Below are positions 13,401 to 22,900 of a stretch of DNA of 64,000 nt, piece after piece; the stretch's first letter is position 1; each line of letters starts with the position of its first letter. The position numbers and the translations under genes are program-made. The DNA lies in the NCBI RefSeq assembly GCF_035083965.1, contig NC_089738.1, positions 17,865,734 through 17,929,733 of the forward strand. The letters are read 5' to 3'. The stretch is from Branchiostoma lanceolatum. Its lineage: Eukaryota > Chordata > Leptocardii > Amphioxiformes > Branchiostomatidae. Below the pieces are notes generated by a model. The model did not search any database, was not told the DNA's origin, and worked only from the letters and a program-made list of their open reading frames with translations.

Positions 13401-14286
13401 TACTGATAGTTTGCCTTCTTTCCAGTTCATTGTTACTGACTTTGTTATAGTCTATTAACTAATCATTATCATTTTGTTACAAGTTTCATTTTCAGTTTTG
13501 CCTGCATGGTTCATACACATTTCAGGGCACACTAGACCGGGTTAACAATCATGCATCCACCTTGACTTATCCACCAGTTATAGCTCAGACAGTTCATAGA
13601 AATTTCCCCCTCCTCTTGTCTAACTCTTTTAAATTTCTTACTTAAATGGACAATCTAGCATCTTACAGAATAACTCAAACCTCACAGTGTATCCCAATGA
13701 CTGTTTGTGCAATTCTACTAGTAGATACACTGTATATATATCTTATCATAGCCAGGATTGCACAAACTAATCATTGTTGAATGTAGACATTTATATACAG
13801 ACTTAGAATCTAACAGCACATTTCCGCATGTTTCAGACTAAACACTGCAGCTAATAGCTTGAGTGCTGAATGTGAACCATTGAATTGCCCACCCTAATAC
13901 ACTAATACACTGCCTTTTCACTTGTTAGTCAACGATTTAACATAATTCTGGTGTAATGTTGGTTGCTTGCTTTGAAAAAAAAGCGAATCTTCCTTGAATT
14001 TCCTACTTTTGTGCACCCCCCTCCCCCTCTCTTTCACTTATAGGTCATGTACTATGACCCCTCGCTCATGATGGGTCACAAGGTCATGGTGGGCGCCGAC
14101 GAGTTCCTTCGCTGCTCCGAGAGCACGGTTGCCCCTGACAACCGCTATAACACGTGCTACATGGGCGCGGTGAGACGGGTGAATGCTGGGAGCTCTGTCT
14201 GGGTGAAGACGCTAAATCCCGACAGAGTGATCGAACTTCAAGCTGAGACAACTTACCTGGGGATAATCAAGCTACAGAGCCTCTAA
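7478..14286 (+). CDS. EDA: Ectodysplasin-type TNF ligand with collagen stalk (isoform A)
   Basis: Ten coding exons join in phase: 7478-7876, 8546-8666, 8857-8883, 9134-9169, 10464-10562, 11080-11117, 11491-11551, 12153-12185, 12737-12846, 14044-14286, giving 388 aa (human EDA-A1 is 391). Order: cytoplasmic tail; TM near residues 40-66 ([15 protein letters not shown]); acidic stretch EEDEDE; basic furin-like ERKKKNRR; Gly-X-Y collagen from [10 protein letters not shown] to about GARGEPG; then the TNF homology domain from SSVIHVQ, with GYYFIYSQ at the exon 9 end and FLRC, YNTCY and TTYLGIIK in exon A. As in EDA, the last exon starts right after YSQ. Role by family: trimeric, proteolytically shed ligand for EDAR-like receptors signalling to NF-kappaB. 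The start ATG at 7478 was chosen as the first in frame; the ATG at 7550 is an alternative. Collagen exons are tiny (27-99 bp). An AATAAA follows at 14345-14350. Confidence 0.92.
10146..10243. repeat. (CACT/CACA)n microsatellite in intron 4
   Basis: Interrupted CACT/CTCA tetramers with ACAAACA variants lie in the 1.3-kb intron between collagen exons 4 and 5. No other feature is seen in that intron. Confidence 0.85.
12885..13070. repeat. Degenerate MITE, family M3, in intron 9
   Basis: It begins with ACTGTAAATCCAGAAATG and carries the TTCGCGGT...GAGTTCACG tract also found at 29446-29702. Only part of the inverted structure remains. It lies directly downstream of the exon 9 donor that must choose among the four terminal exons. 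Confidence 0.6.
14044..14286 (+). CDS. EDA: Terminal exon A of the EDA-type gene (C-terminal half of TNF domain)
   Basis: Acceptor cttatag; opens [11 protein letters not shown] and ends [12 protein letters not shown] plus TAA (80 aa). It keeps both domain cysteines (FLRC and NTCY), as does the upstream EDA-like paralogue. This makes it the likely ancestral copy of the four. It has its own AATAAA 59 bp after the stop. Confidence 0.92.
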   Translation, partial: VMYYDPSLMMGHKVMVGADEFLRCSESTVAPDNRYNTCYMGAVRRVNAGSSVWVKTLNPDRVIELQAETTYLGIIKLQSL

Positions 14287-14350
14287 CATCCATACCTGAA
14301 TCTTGTTTCTGTCTGTCTTTCTTTTCTTGAGCCAAGTGTGCAAAAATAAA

Positions 14351-15378
14351 GTTGGGGTTTCATTTTTAGAAGTACAGCAGGGAAGTTGTTGGTTTTGTTG
14401 AAAAGTTGGCAAAATTGGCCGTCATTTTATTGTAAAGCAAAAAGATCTTGATTTCATGGGCTGAACATGCCTGGTCTTTGAAAATGAAACCCCTGCTAAA
14501 CATATTAGTGCTACAAAAATATGGAGGGAGGGGGGTATATTGTCTACTGTACCAATAAGTTGGATAGTCATTCACAAGGATATGATGGCATACCTGTAAG
14601 GTCTTGATAATCACTCAATGATATCCCCAAACAAGACTGATGTTCCCAACTTTGTGTTTATTCCAACGAAAGTAACAATGTTACTGTATAATGTTACTTT
14701 GAAAGTAAAACTGTCTGCCACCACACTGGCGATGTGACCTTTGACATTCTGACTAATCAATGAGTATTATGGGATTGCCAAAGGTCATGTTGCACGGTGT
14801 CATGTGATTGACAGAACAACAATGTCAGACGTGAGAGGTTTGTTATGTTGTTTGGAGCCCAAAGTCAAAGTACAAACCAGGACTGAACAGCTGGGAAAAA
14901 ACTATATAAGTCATCTAACATTGGTCACTATAGATTTGGGAAGCCATTCACCAATATTTCAAGTGCGTCATGTTTAACAACTGTGAACATTTCAACATTA
15001 CAAATTGCACATAGCTTCAGAGAGATCTGTATACTCTATGATGTGGTGTCTTTATTTCTGTCACAATTTACAGAGATACAGCCTTAACTTTCTCCCTGCT
15101 GCTTGAGTCCCCATAACCAATAGAAATTTGGTGACAATCAGCAACCATAGCAGGGAGAAGGTTAAGTAAGGAGGACCAAATTGTCAGGGTCTTTTCAAAT
15201 GTATAGTGGCCATTGTCATTATGCTATTTACACATTATTTGCCGTTACATTTGTCCAGGTGTGCAGTTGCAAAGCAAAGGTCACGGCTTCCCTCATGTAC
15301 AGTTTACTTAATTAGAAGACAAGTTAACCGGTTTATATAGTTGAAGTGTATGAACTCGGGTTTATTCTGTTAAGGTAA
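14351..15378. other. Spacer between terminal exons A and B
   Basis: No additional exon is recognised; in particular there is no second copy of exon 9 (the GYYFIYSQ exon), so exons B-D must borrow the 12846 donor. Mostly AT-rich unique sequence. Confidence 0.6.
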
Positions 15379-15960
15379 GCAGTGACTAAGCTGAAAGCTT
15401 TGCTGACTGTAGCACAACAAGAAGATGTGTTGTCTCAAATAGCTTGCCCCAGAAGGTGGTATTTCAGTTTCTTGCTTTGCTATTTGAGAACAAGCTAAGC
15501 AGCCAGTATCATGATGGTAGTAGTGTATAAATTAGGTTATTTCAGCAGTTGAGCTCAAAATGTGAACTGTGGTACAGGAGCAAGAGATGTCATCGCAAGT
15601 AGTTGGCCCCATGCAGAAGGTGGCACTAGTAGTATTTCAGTTTCTTGCTTTGCTGAATACTCTTATGTAGTTGTAGTGTACATGTATGAAATAGGTTCCA
15701 CCAATGACTGAACTGAAATCGTGGACTGTGAATCTGCCATACAGCAAGAAGAAGTGTCATCACAAGTATCTTTTCCAGAAGGTGGCACTAGTAGTATTCC
15801 AGTTTCTTGCTTTGCTATTATTGGAGGACAAGCTAATGGTAGCAGTGAATGAATAAGGTTCTTAACCAGCAGTTGAGCACTTACAGGAAGAAGAAGTGTC
15901 ATCACAAGTATCTTTTCCGGAAGGTGGCTCTTTAGTATTTCAGTTTCTTGCTTTGCTACC
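15379..15960 (+). repeat. EDA: Four-unit tandem repeat leading into exon B
   Basis: Four diverged copies share AGAAGGTGG (15451, 15615, 15777; GGAAGGTGG at 15919) followed by TAGTATTTCAGTTTCTTGC. Unit lengths are about 164, 162 and 142 bp. The last unit runs directly into the acceptor of exon B. Each unit carries a pyrimidine-rich stretch and a TTTCAG or TTCCAG that resembles a 3' splice site, so the array may present decoy acceptors (inference). Confidence 0.8.
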
Positions 15961-15969
15961 TTTACCCAG

Positions 15970-16209
15970 GTGTTGTATTACGACGCCTCTGCCTTCATGG
16001 GCCACTATGTCATGGTCAACGCGGCGAGTTTCTTGCGCTGCACGGCGACCACCGTCTCCCCCGAGCTGAAGTACAACACGGGGTACGCTGCCGCGGCGAC
16101 ACGCCTCCAGGCAGGAGACACGGTCTACGTGAAGATCGCGTATCCGAACCGCGTCATCGATATGCACCCGGACAGCACCTACTTTGGGATGTTTAAGATT
16201 AGTAGTTAG
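15970..16209 (+). CDS. EDA: Alternative terminal exon B of the EDA-type gene
   Basis: Acceptor ttacccag is followed by VLYYDASAFMGHYVMV and the exon ends STYFGMFKISS plus TAG (79 aa), intact. It aligns with exon A along its full length (FLRC, YNTGY, AGDTVYVK, TYFGMFK). Phase 0 entry fits the exon 9 donor at 12846. It has lost one of the two domain cysteines (NTGY instead of NTCY). No AATAAA lies close after the stop. Confidence 0.85.
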   Translation: MLYYDASAFMGHYVMVNAASFLRCTATTVSPELKYNTGYAAAATRLQAGDTVYVKIAYPNRVIDMHPDSTYFGMFKISS

Positions 16210-16248
16210 ATGGTCTTTAGAAGATCAAGAACAGTTTTAGAATGTTAA

Positions 16249-16482
16249 ACCCCCTTTCAACTAGAGGCTGTGATGCTAAGCCACCAATGAGCAACCAAAT
16301 GTTTGATTTCTCAACAATTTTCATAAAACAAATTACAAAATTTTTAACTTTTTGTGTGTTTTGTTGTTCTGAAAATCATACTTTTGGATCATATATCATA
16401 AAATCAAGAGGCACGCAAAAATGGAATTTTGGTTGCTCCACAGTCACTCAGCGATCACTGTCTAGTGGAAAAGGGGGTCTAG
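16249..16482. mobile_element. MITE-like element, family M2, between exons B and C
   Basis: The ends are diverged inverted repeats: AACCCCCTTTCAACTAGAGG at the left and the complement of CTAGTGGAAAAGGGGGTCT at the right. Inner ends carry the complementary GCTAAGCCAC / CACTCAGCGA type motif. A related copy lies at 20831-21046. Non-coding. Confidence 0.6.
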
Positions 16483-16545
16483 ACAAGAGGAAAGTCCATC
16501 AGTTATTGTGACAGTTTCTTTTCTCTCGTTTATGTATTTGTACAG

Positions 16546-16788
16546 GTGTTGTTCTATGATCAGTCAGCGTTTGTCGGCCACTATGTGAAAGTCAACGGAC
16601 TCAGTTTCCTCCACTACAGAGGCGCGACCCCTTCCCCCGATCTTAACTACGACACAGGCTATGTCTCTGGCGTGAGAAAGATGCAGTCTGGAGACAGGGT
16701 TTACATCACTTCTCTGTACCCAAACACTGTCGTTGACATGCACGCAGACAGGTCGTACTTTGGGATGTTCAAATTCAGAGGAACGTGA
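16546..16788 (+). CDS. EDA: Alternative terminal exon C of the EDA-type gene
   Basis: Acceptor tttgtacag is followed by VLFYDQSAFVGHYVKV; the exon ends RSYFGMFKFRGT plus TGA (80 aa), intact and phase 0. Closest to exon B by eye. Both domain cysteines are gone (FLHY and DTGY). It keeps the SGDRVYI and VDMHAD core seen in B and D. Confidence 0.85.
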   Translation: MLFYDQSAFVGHYVKVNGLSFLHYRGATPSPDLNYDTGYVSGVRKMQSGDRVYITSLYPNTVVDMHADRSYFGMFKFRGT

Positions 16789-16969
16789 CCAGAAAAAGAA
16801 CACCAAATCTAATAGGTAGCAAGAGTTTAACCTTTAGCACACTGAAGTAGCCGTTTGGCACCCCATTCTCTATTGGTTACAGAGTTAGGCAGCAGGGAGA
16901 AGGTTAAAATGGCTTTAATTTGAAAGAGAGATGCCATCCAATTGTGTGTTTTAAATGTTTCCTGCTTAG

Positions 16970-17215
16970 GTGTTGTATAAGGCCCCTATCGCCCTTGTGG
17001 GTCATGCTGTAAGGATCAACAACGGAGTGAGTTTCTTGCGGTGCACCTTCGCGACAGCCTCGAGTCAGTACCCCTTCAACACTGGGTATGTGGCAGGGGT
17101 AAGGCAGATACAGGCCGGGGACAGGGTATATGTGTATGTGCTGTATGATGACACTGTGATAGACTGGCATTCTGATAGAACCTACTTTGGCATGTTTAAG
17201 CTAGGTGGGGTGTAA
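16970..17215 (+). CDS. EDA: Alternative terminal exon D of the EDA-type gene
   Basis: Acceptor ctgcttag is followed by VLYKAPIALVGHAVRI; the exon ends RTYFGMFKLGGV plus TAA (81 aa), intact and phase 0. It keeps one cysteine (FLRC) but has NTGY. One residue is inserted before SFLRC relative to B. A candidate AATAAA lies at 17409-17414 and another at 18957-18962, so D may provide the distal poly(A) end of the locus. Confidence 0.85.
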   Translation: MLYKAPIALVGHAVRINNGVSFLRCTFATASSQYPFNTGYVAGVRQIQAGDRVYVYVLYDDTVIDWHSDRTYFGMFKLGGV

Positions 17216-17408
17216 AGGGTTGTAGACATTGTTAGAATTAGAGGGAAAAAATAAGAAAAGAGCTTTGTAATAGCTTTGCCATTTAAAGTTGATATCAGAG
17301 CTTTTTTGGGGGAGGCGGGAAGTTCGTGAATTTGAACATTCTAAAGTATCTGTATCTGAACCTTTTCTCCAGCAAACTGCATCTTTCTGCCCTTGCAAAT
17401 TTTGTTGG

Positions 17409-17414
17409 AATAAA
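17409..17414 (+). terminator. Candidate poly(A) signal after exon D
   Basis: AATAAA 194 bp after the exon D stop codon. Position is plausible for 3' end formation; not verified. Confidence 0.45.
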
Positions 17415-17689
17415 GGCATGTCCACCTCTAATTTGTTATTCATGGCACCACAAGATCATCATGTTTATATTAGTTATCCACGACTTGGTTTTTGATTGTA
17501 CACTGTTGGAAATTTGTTAAGAAGCACTAAATTCTTTCTACATGTTTATAAATGCTTGTACCTTTGTCAATGTAGTCATTTAAGAGTGTTTATGTACGAT
17601 TGTGGAAATTCATATATATTACCATGCTGTAAATAGCAAATATATGGAGATTTTGAGAAGTCTTTCCCTAAGACATGTCTATGATATTC

Positions 17690-18500
17690 TCTGTGCAAAA
17701 AGCTATACCCACTGCCATGTGTATATAGCATTGCTATATGTGTATACAGTATGATGCTGTTGCATACCGGTACATACATACATGTACTTATATAGAGAAC
17801 TCTTGTATGATAGGAAATAGTGTTCGTGTTCAATCCTTGTTTTTATGTTTAAGTCTTGTTTTAAAGTGTAATTTGGCCAGCAACCCCACTGCCATGGGTA
17901 TGTAGCATAGCTCAGTACCTGCAAAGTATGGTGATGCATTTATACTATTTCACATGTACTTTAAGATAACCTCTGTATATGAAATATTTTTTTAAGCTTA
18001 AGTCTCGTTTTTCAAACGTTTAATTTGGCCAGCATACCCACTGCCAAGTGTTTGTAACCTTACTGTACTTATAATGCATTGTATAGTGCTGTTGCATATA
18101 CATTTGCACATTTACTTAAAGGAAGTCTCTCTAATAGATGTATGTATAATGTATAGGAAATAGCTTTTGTTTTCAAGCCTTTTTCTTGTTCTTAACGTGT
18201 AATTTGGCCAGCAAACCCACTGCCAAGTGTTTGTAGCATTGCTGTACTTATAATGCAATGTATCAGGTACTGTTGCATACATACATTTGCACATGTACAT
18301 GTACTTATAGGAAATCTCTGTATGTATAGGAAATGGTTTTTATGTCTTGTTTGAATTTTAACATATGATTTGGCCAGCTTCTTCACTGCCATGTATTCCG
18401 TCTGACACACATGTATGTTTATAAAGAGTAATAGTACAGTTAAACTGTTGGGTTTGTGATATCTAAACGGCCAGCTAACAACACTGCCATGTGTTATTGT
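17690..18500 (+). repeat. Tandem repeat with conserved TTTGGCCAG...CACTGCCA hairpin
   Basis: Units begin near 17871, 18021, 18200, 18366 and 18467, with a partial one near 17700. Each carries a core like AATTTGGCCAGCAAACCCA followed by CTGCCAAGTG. TTGGCCAG and CTGCCAA can pair as a short stem. Between cores the sequence is AT-rich with TACATGTAC-type motifs. It lies in the 3' flank or distal 3' UTR of the EDA-type gene. Confidence 0.75.
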
Positions 18501-19030
18501 AAAGAGACGCTATGACGTTGCAATGTTACTTACTTACTAGTTTTGTTCTAGTTCTGTTAGTGCTGACTTTGAAGCCGTTTGCTTCTGTTTTCTTCAATAA
18601 GAGAATAAACGTTGTAGTTACTGTACTAACGTTTTTGCCCCATTGTTATTGTACGATTTTGTGCTTGAACCATACTGCATCTTGTTCAGAATGGAGTAAG
18701 GCGAAGAATGGTTACGGTTTAGTTCACGTTTTGCGGCAGTCTATCAGGAACATATGTCGTTTACTGCTATGTTGCTTGTTTGTTTGTTTGTTTGACGTTG
18801 ATAAAGCCACACTGTTACTAACGGTTGTTGTTTCACAAAATCATCCACAGGGAACACTGGCCAGTACTAAGGCTTTATGTGCGCCGCACAGACTTTAAAT
18901 GTGACCTGTAGTCAGCGCCTTGCAGATGTTGTATATAGCGTACGTGAATTGGCACAATAAAACAATGTGTTAACGCTGCCCAAAGTCATAGTATCATTCC
19001 TGTGCTCAGTCTCCAGGAAAATGGTTGAAT

Positions 19031-19076
19031 TGATGGATGGATGGATGGATGGATGGATGGATGGATGGATGGATCA
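19031..19076. repeat. (GGAT)n microsatellite
   Basis: About eleven GGAT/TGGA tetramers in a row. Confidence 0.9.
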
Positions 19077-20830
19077 TTTAGCCATACTTTCGAGTACCGA
19101 CACAGTGCACATGAGATTGTGTGGGTCTGCGCCCACGTACAGATTTATACACTCCACCGTTCCTAACTTACACACGAACACGACACATCGCTTTAATTTT
19201 CTAAGTTCAATCGATGTGGTAATAACTACGTATATCGAACTTGAAGACTGATAACTAGACCTCAAGAGAACGATATCATACGATTAAGAGACTTAGATTG
19301 AAGCATATAAGCAACAGCATGGACTTTCACATTTGAACACGGATATCTCACATACTGTATGTACATGTGTCAGTATCATGCAAAGAGGCTCTATTGGGAA
19401 CCTCCTCAGTTAATGACACTATGTCATGTTCTTTCCCTCTTTCTTCAGGTATCTTTGAAGCACAAGCATGTAACGTTACGTGTATATGGCTTGGAAAAGG
19501 AGAGGAAAAGCTGGGAGTTTTTAAATGTGTATCAAATGCAAGAAGGCTTGTCCGAAGACCTGAGAGGACCAGGAGAGATTGGTGAATTCGTTGGGAGTGA
19601 CGCATAACTTTGGCTGTACTAGATATGACACAAGAAACGTGTACAAGGTAGGTACATAAAAACGTTCCTTTACATGTACGTGCAGAATTAGATAATTGAA
19701 CACAACACAGCCACAGCATGAGCGAATACATGCGACTCTTGTACAGTCCGATATATTTGTGAACTTTGAAGGTAACAATACGTAAGATGTGCACAAAATG
19801 TACAATGGCACTACACGTATCACTCTACGAAAACAGCTATTAAACCCACATCATAACTTCATGATCATAGCAAGTCATATGAAAACCTCTCTTTCGATGC
19901 CTACCTGCCTACTAGATGATCATACTAAAAATGATATAGGTGTAAACTGAAAATGAAACGACTTTGACGCAGTAGATAGATTCGATTGTGAGGTAACTAG
20001 AAACTGCTTGTTACGTTTAGAGACGTTTGACATTTATATTTTGATTACAAATATGAAGTATAATATAGTTGTAAGAAGTATATAAGCAAACCTGTACGTT
20101 GTCAGTTGTGATAGTCGCTCTCTCCTCCCTTGCAGGGCACAACATGATTAGCATCAAGTGGCACGGACTCAAGAGGAAGTTGTATTCGAAACTAGAAATT
20201 CTAGGAAGCCGTTGGTCGTTCCTTCTCAGATATCTGTCGTCCGCGGTTTCGGTCAAACGTTAGAAGTTCGGTCAGTGGCTAACCTTACTGACTTCAGATT
20301 TGTCTGACTAGACTGTTTCAATACATCAACATGCAGCCTGCAAAAAGCAAGCAGTGATATGACTTCTAACACTTAAATCGTGACCGAAACCTCAAACTTG
20401 ATACTTAGCAATCTTAAGCACTGAATGGTTCTTGGAAATGGACACAGTAAGGGACCCAAAAAGCTTTTAGTAGACGAAACTTAGATTTAAGCTGATACTT
20501 TTAATGTAGTGACAGACATGTGTCTATTACACATCAGGTAGCTATTGCGTAATATCACCCTTTTTTTTTGTTTTACAGATGTTTTCAAGGGTCTTACTGT
20601 TTTGAAATATCCCTGGGTACTGAGAAAATCAAGATTATCTTATCAGTTGGGAAGACGTGGAGGCTTTTTGATCCAAGATGGCGTCATTCAGACCCAATCT
20701 GGTGTTTCTGCATCTTCAGACGGCTGTCAATCATTTTATGGGTGGGCCGACGTGCCAGGTACCTTACAACGACACGTACACATCAAGGTGTGTTAAATTA
20801 CGTGCTGAAGAATGCGCCAACGGTTGGTAA

Positions 20831-21046
20831 CACCCCTTTTCCACTGGTGGCTGCGACCACTGAGATTTCTCAACTTTCATAGACAAAGAACGACTGTTTT
20901 ACGTTACCGTTCTGTGTTTGATATAAATGTAAATCTTTTATATTTTGTATCATATTCCAATTTTCGAAATCAAGGGTCTCACAAATCCAATTTTGGTCGT
21001 TGCACGGTCGCTCAGAGATCACCGTCTAGTGGTAAGGTTTAGGTCT
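20831..21046. mobile_element. MITE-like element, family M2, second copy
   Basis: Starts ACCCCTTTTCCACTGGTGG and ends with GCTCAGAGATCACCGTCTAG plus TGGTAAGG, the same end pattern as at 16249-16482. Internal ATCAAGGGTCTCACAAATCC also resembles the first copy. Confidence 0.5.
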
Positions 21047-22822
21047 TGCCTGTGAATGTGGAGCCCAGCCCACCTCACAAATATGATGAGCCAATTTGAC
21101 TTCCTCGTTTGAACAATTGTTTCATTATAGCTTTTCCTTAGGACATCAAGTTGGACCAGATGTTTAGCCCTTGATAACACATGGTGGCTGACATAAGTTA
21201 AGACTGCCTGATATTGAATGTGTTCCCATTTGCAGCATGGATGATATATGAAACATCATAGTGACATATAGAACTTTCTTGTCGTCTATCTCAGTAAGAG
21301 AAGACAATGAGATATGGAAGTAAGACCTCACCCCCTTTACGTCAGCCGGACACACGTACAGACGAAAACAACAACTCACCCCCTCGACACAATAGATTTC
21401 CATCAAGATATGGCAGACTTCATGACAACCCAACGTGTACGTACATACATACACACGCACATACACACACGAGCACGTCCAAGCGATACTTTACCCCTGT
21501 GACACCTGCATGAACATACACATACCTGTCCATCTGTGCTGCAGGTGTGTACACCCAGGTGTGTTGCACATGTGTACATATAAGTGTGTGACAAATGCGT
21601 GGCCTCAAGATGATGTTTATAAATTGTAACGTTAAACCCTCTAATAAAAGACAGGTTGTTGGATGCATTTATGATTGCCATTTACTGGAGTCGTCAACTC
21701 ACGGCACCGACTCGCTCATTTCGTATGCATGGGGTGGGTGGGTTGGAACACGAGTGTGCTTTTGTGTACGTGTATATTAAAATGACACTGGCATAGTTTT
21801 GTACGTATGAGATTATAGAGAAACATGCAATATGCAGACCTACCGGTACCCTGAACTTTAGATTTCTTTCTAAGGGATAGGATTTGAAAGGATATGGGCA
21901 CATAAGAATGATGTAGATATATGTGTGAGGAAAAAAATAACAAGGCTTTTTACAATAAGCAAAACATAGAAAGTCGGACAAGCAGACATTGCAGCACAGC
22001 CCACACCAACACAAGCGATTCGTCTCAGATAGACTTTGCTTTCAAATGTCAGAGCCTAAAATAAGGGACGAGTCGTTGTTGATCACCTTGGTTTCGGCGG
22101 TTGGGTTACATGTACCGTCTGCATAGCTTTTGCTTGTTTGTCCAGGCGAGACCTTTATATAATAGAACCCAGGGCATTGACACTACATGTGCAGGGCCCC
22201 TGAATACCTGACACGTATAGCCTTATTTTACAACACTGGGTGGATCATACGCTTGTTGTTAAACGCTGTTTCACACGTACTTAACGTGTAGTCAGGCACG
22301 ACTGTTAGGGGTCTTCGTGGATCAGGGAGTATTAGAAGTCACGCCGTCTGCGGTTTAAACCGCCGTCAACACAAACCTCCGTGGTGACACCTGTTGACGA
22401 GAATCCGTCTCATACCTTAAGGTTTCTTGGGCAGCGTTTAAGAAGGTTGTCAGTACAGGTGTGCATCGTAAACTCACCTGAGTACGTTTTGGTTTTGTTC
22501 CATGTGCGCGTAATAAGTGTTTTAAAGTGTTTTAAGGTTGCTTAATGAAGACTGCGCTACCTGTGCGTTGTACGCTGCCACCTAATGTTAGGCCCCTTCT
22601 TATTTTCGGTCTTCCACGAAAAAATCGTCACGTGACAACTGAGAAGGCTCAGTGAGGGTGGGGAGGGGGGTCATGTCAATCATGTCGTTGATGTGTACTG
22701 AGGTAAAAAGGTCAGGAATGATTGACAGCTGAAAGGGGCGACACTTTGGTACCTGTGCTAGGTCCGGGCGCGGGAAAAAGTCGCCCGGGGACCGAAACCC
22801 ATGTCAACAAGATGGCGTTCCA

Positions 22823-22828
22823 TATAAA
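22823..22828 (+). promoter_or_regulatory. Candidate TATA box of the second TNF ligand gene
   Basis: CATATAAAGG with TATAAA 73 bp before the ATG at 22901. This would place the start site near 22853 and give a short 5' UTR of about 50 nt. Confidence 0.5.
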
Positions 22829-22900
22829 GGGCGCTGTGCGGCGGTCCGCCTGAGAAACTTCTAGGGACTGAGCGAGAGTTTCGGCAACGTTCGCGCCAAC

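Larger units (their letters stand above)
18500..22800. other. Intergenic region between the two complete TNF ligand genes
   Basis: Candidate exons at 19449-19612 and 20580-20760 have acceptor-like ends, but no recognisable protein and no phase-consistent partners. AATAAA at 18957-18962 could be a distal 3' end. A GGAT microsatellite (19031-19076) and an M2 element (20831-21046) are present. Nothing else is supported. Confidence 0.5.

Noticed and set aside
18512..18898. 128-codon hydrophobic open frame downstream of exon D
   Set aside because: Low-complexity, in a 3' flank full of repeats; no domain, and biased codons typical of T-rich sequence.
19449..19615. Possible exon after a ctttcttcag acceptor with cysteines
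   Set aside because: Two frames are open but neither resembles a TNF domain or another known family, and no phase-matched neighbour exon was found.
20545..20882. Open frames of 83 and 104 codons after a ttttacag acceptor
   Set aside because: The 3' part falls in an M2 MITE; the protein is unrecognisable and no partner exon is evident.
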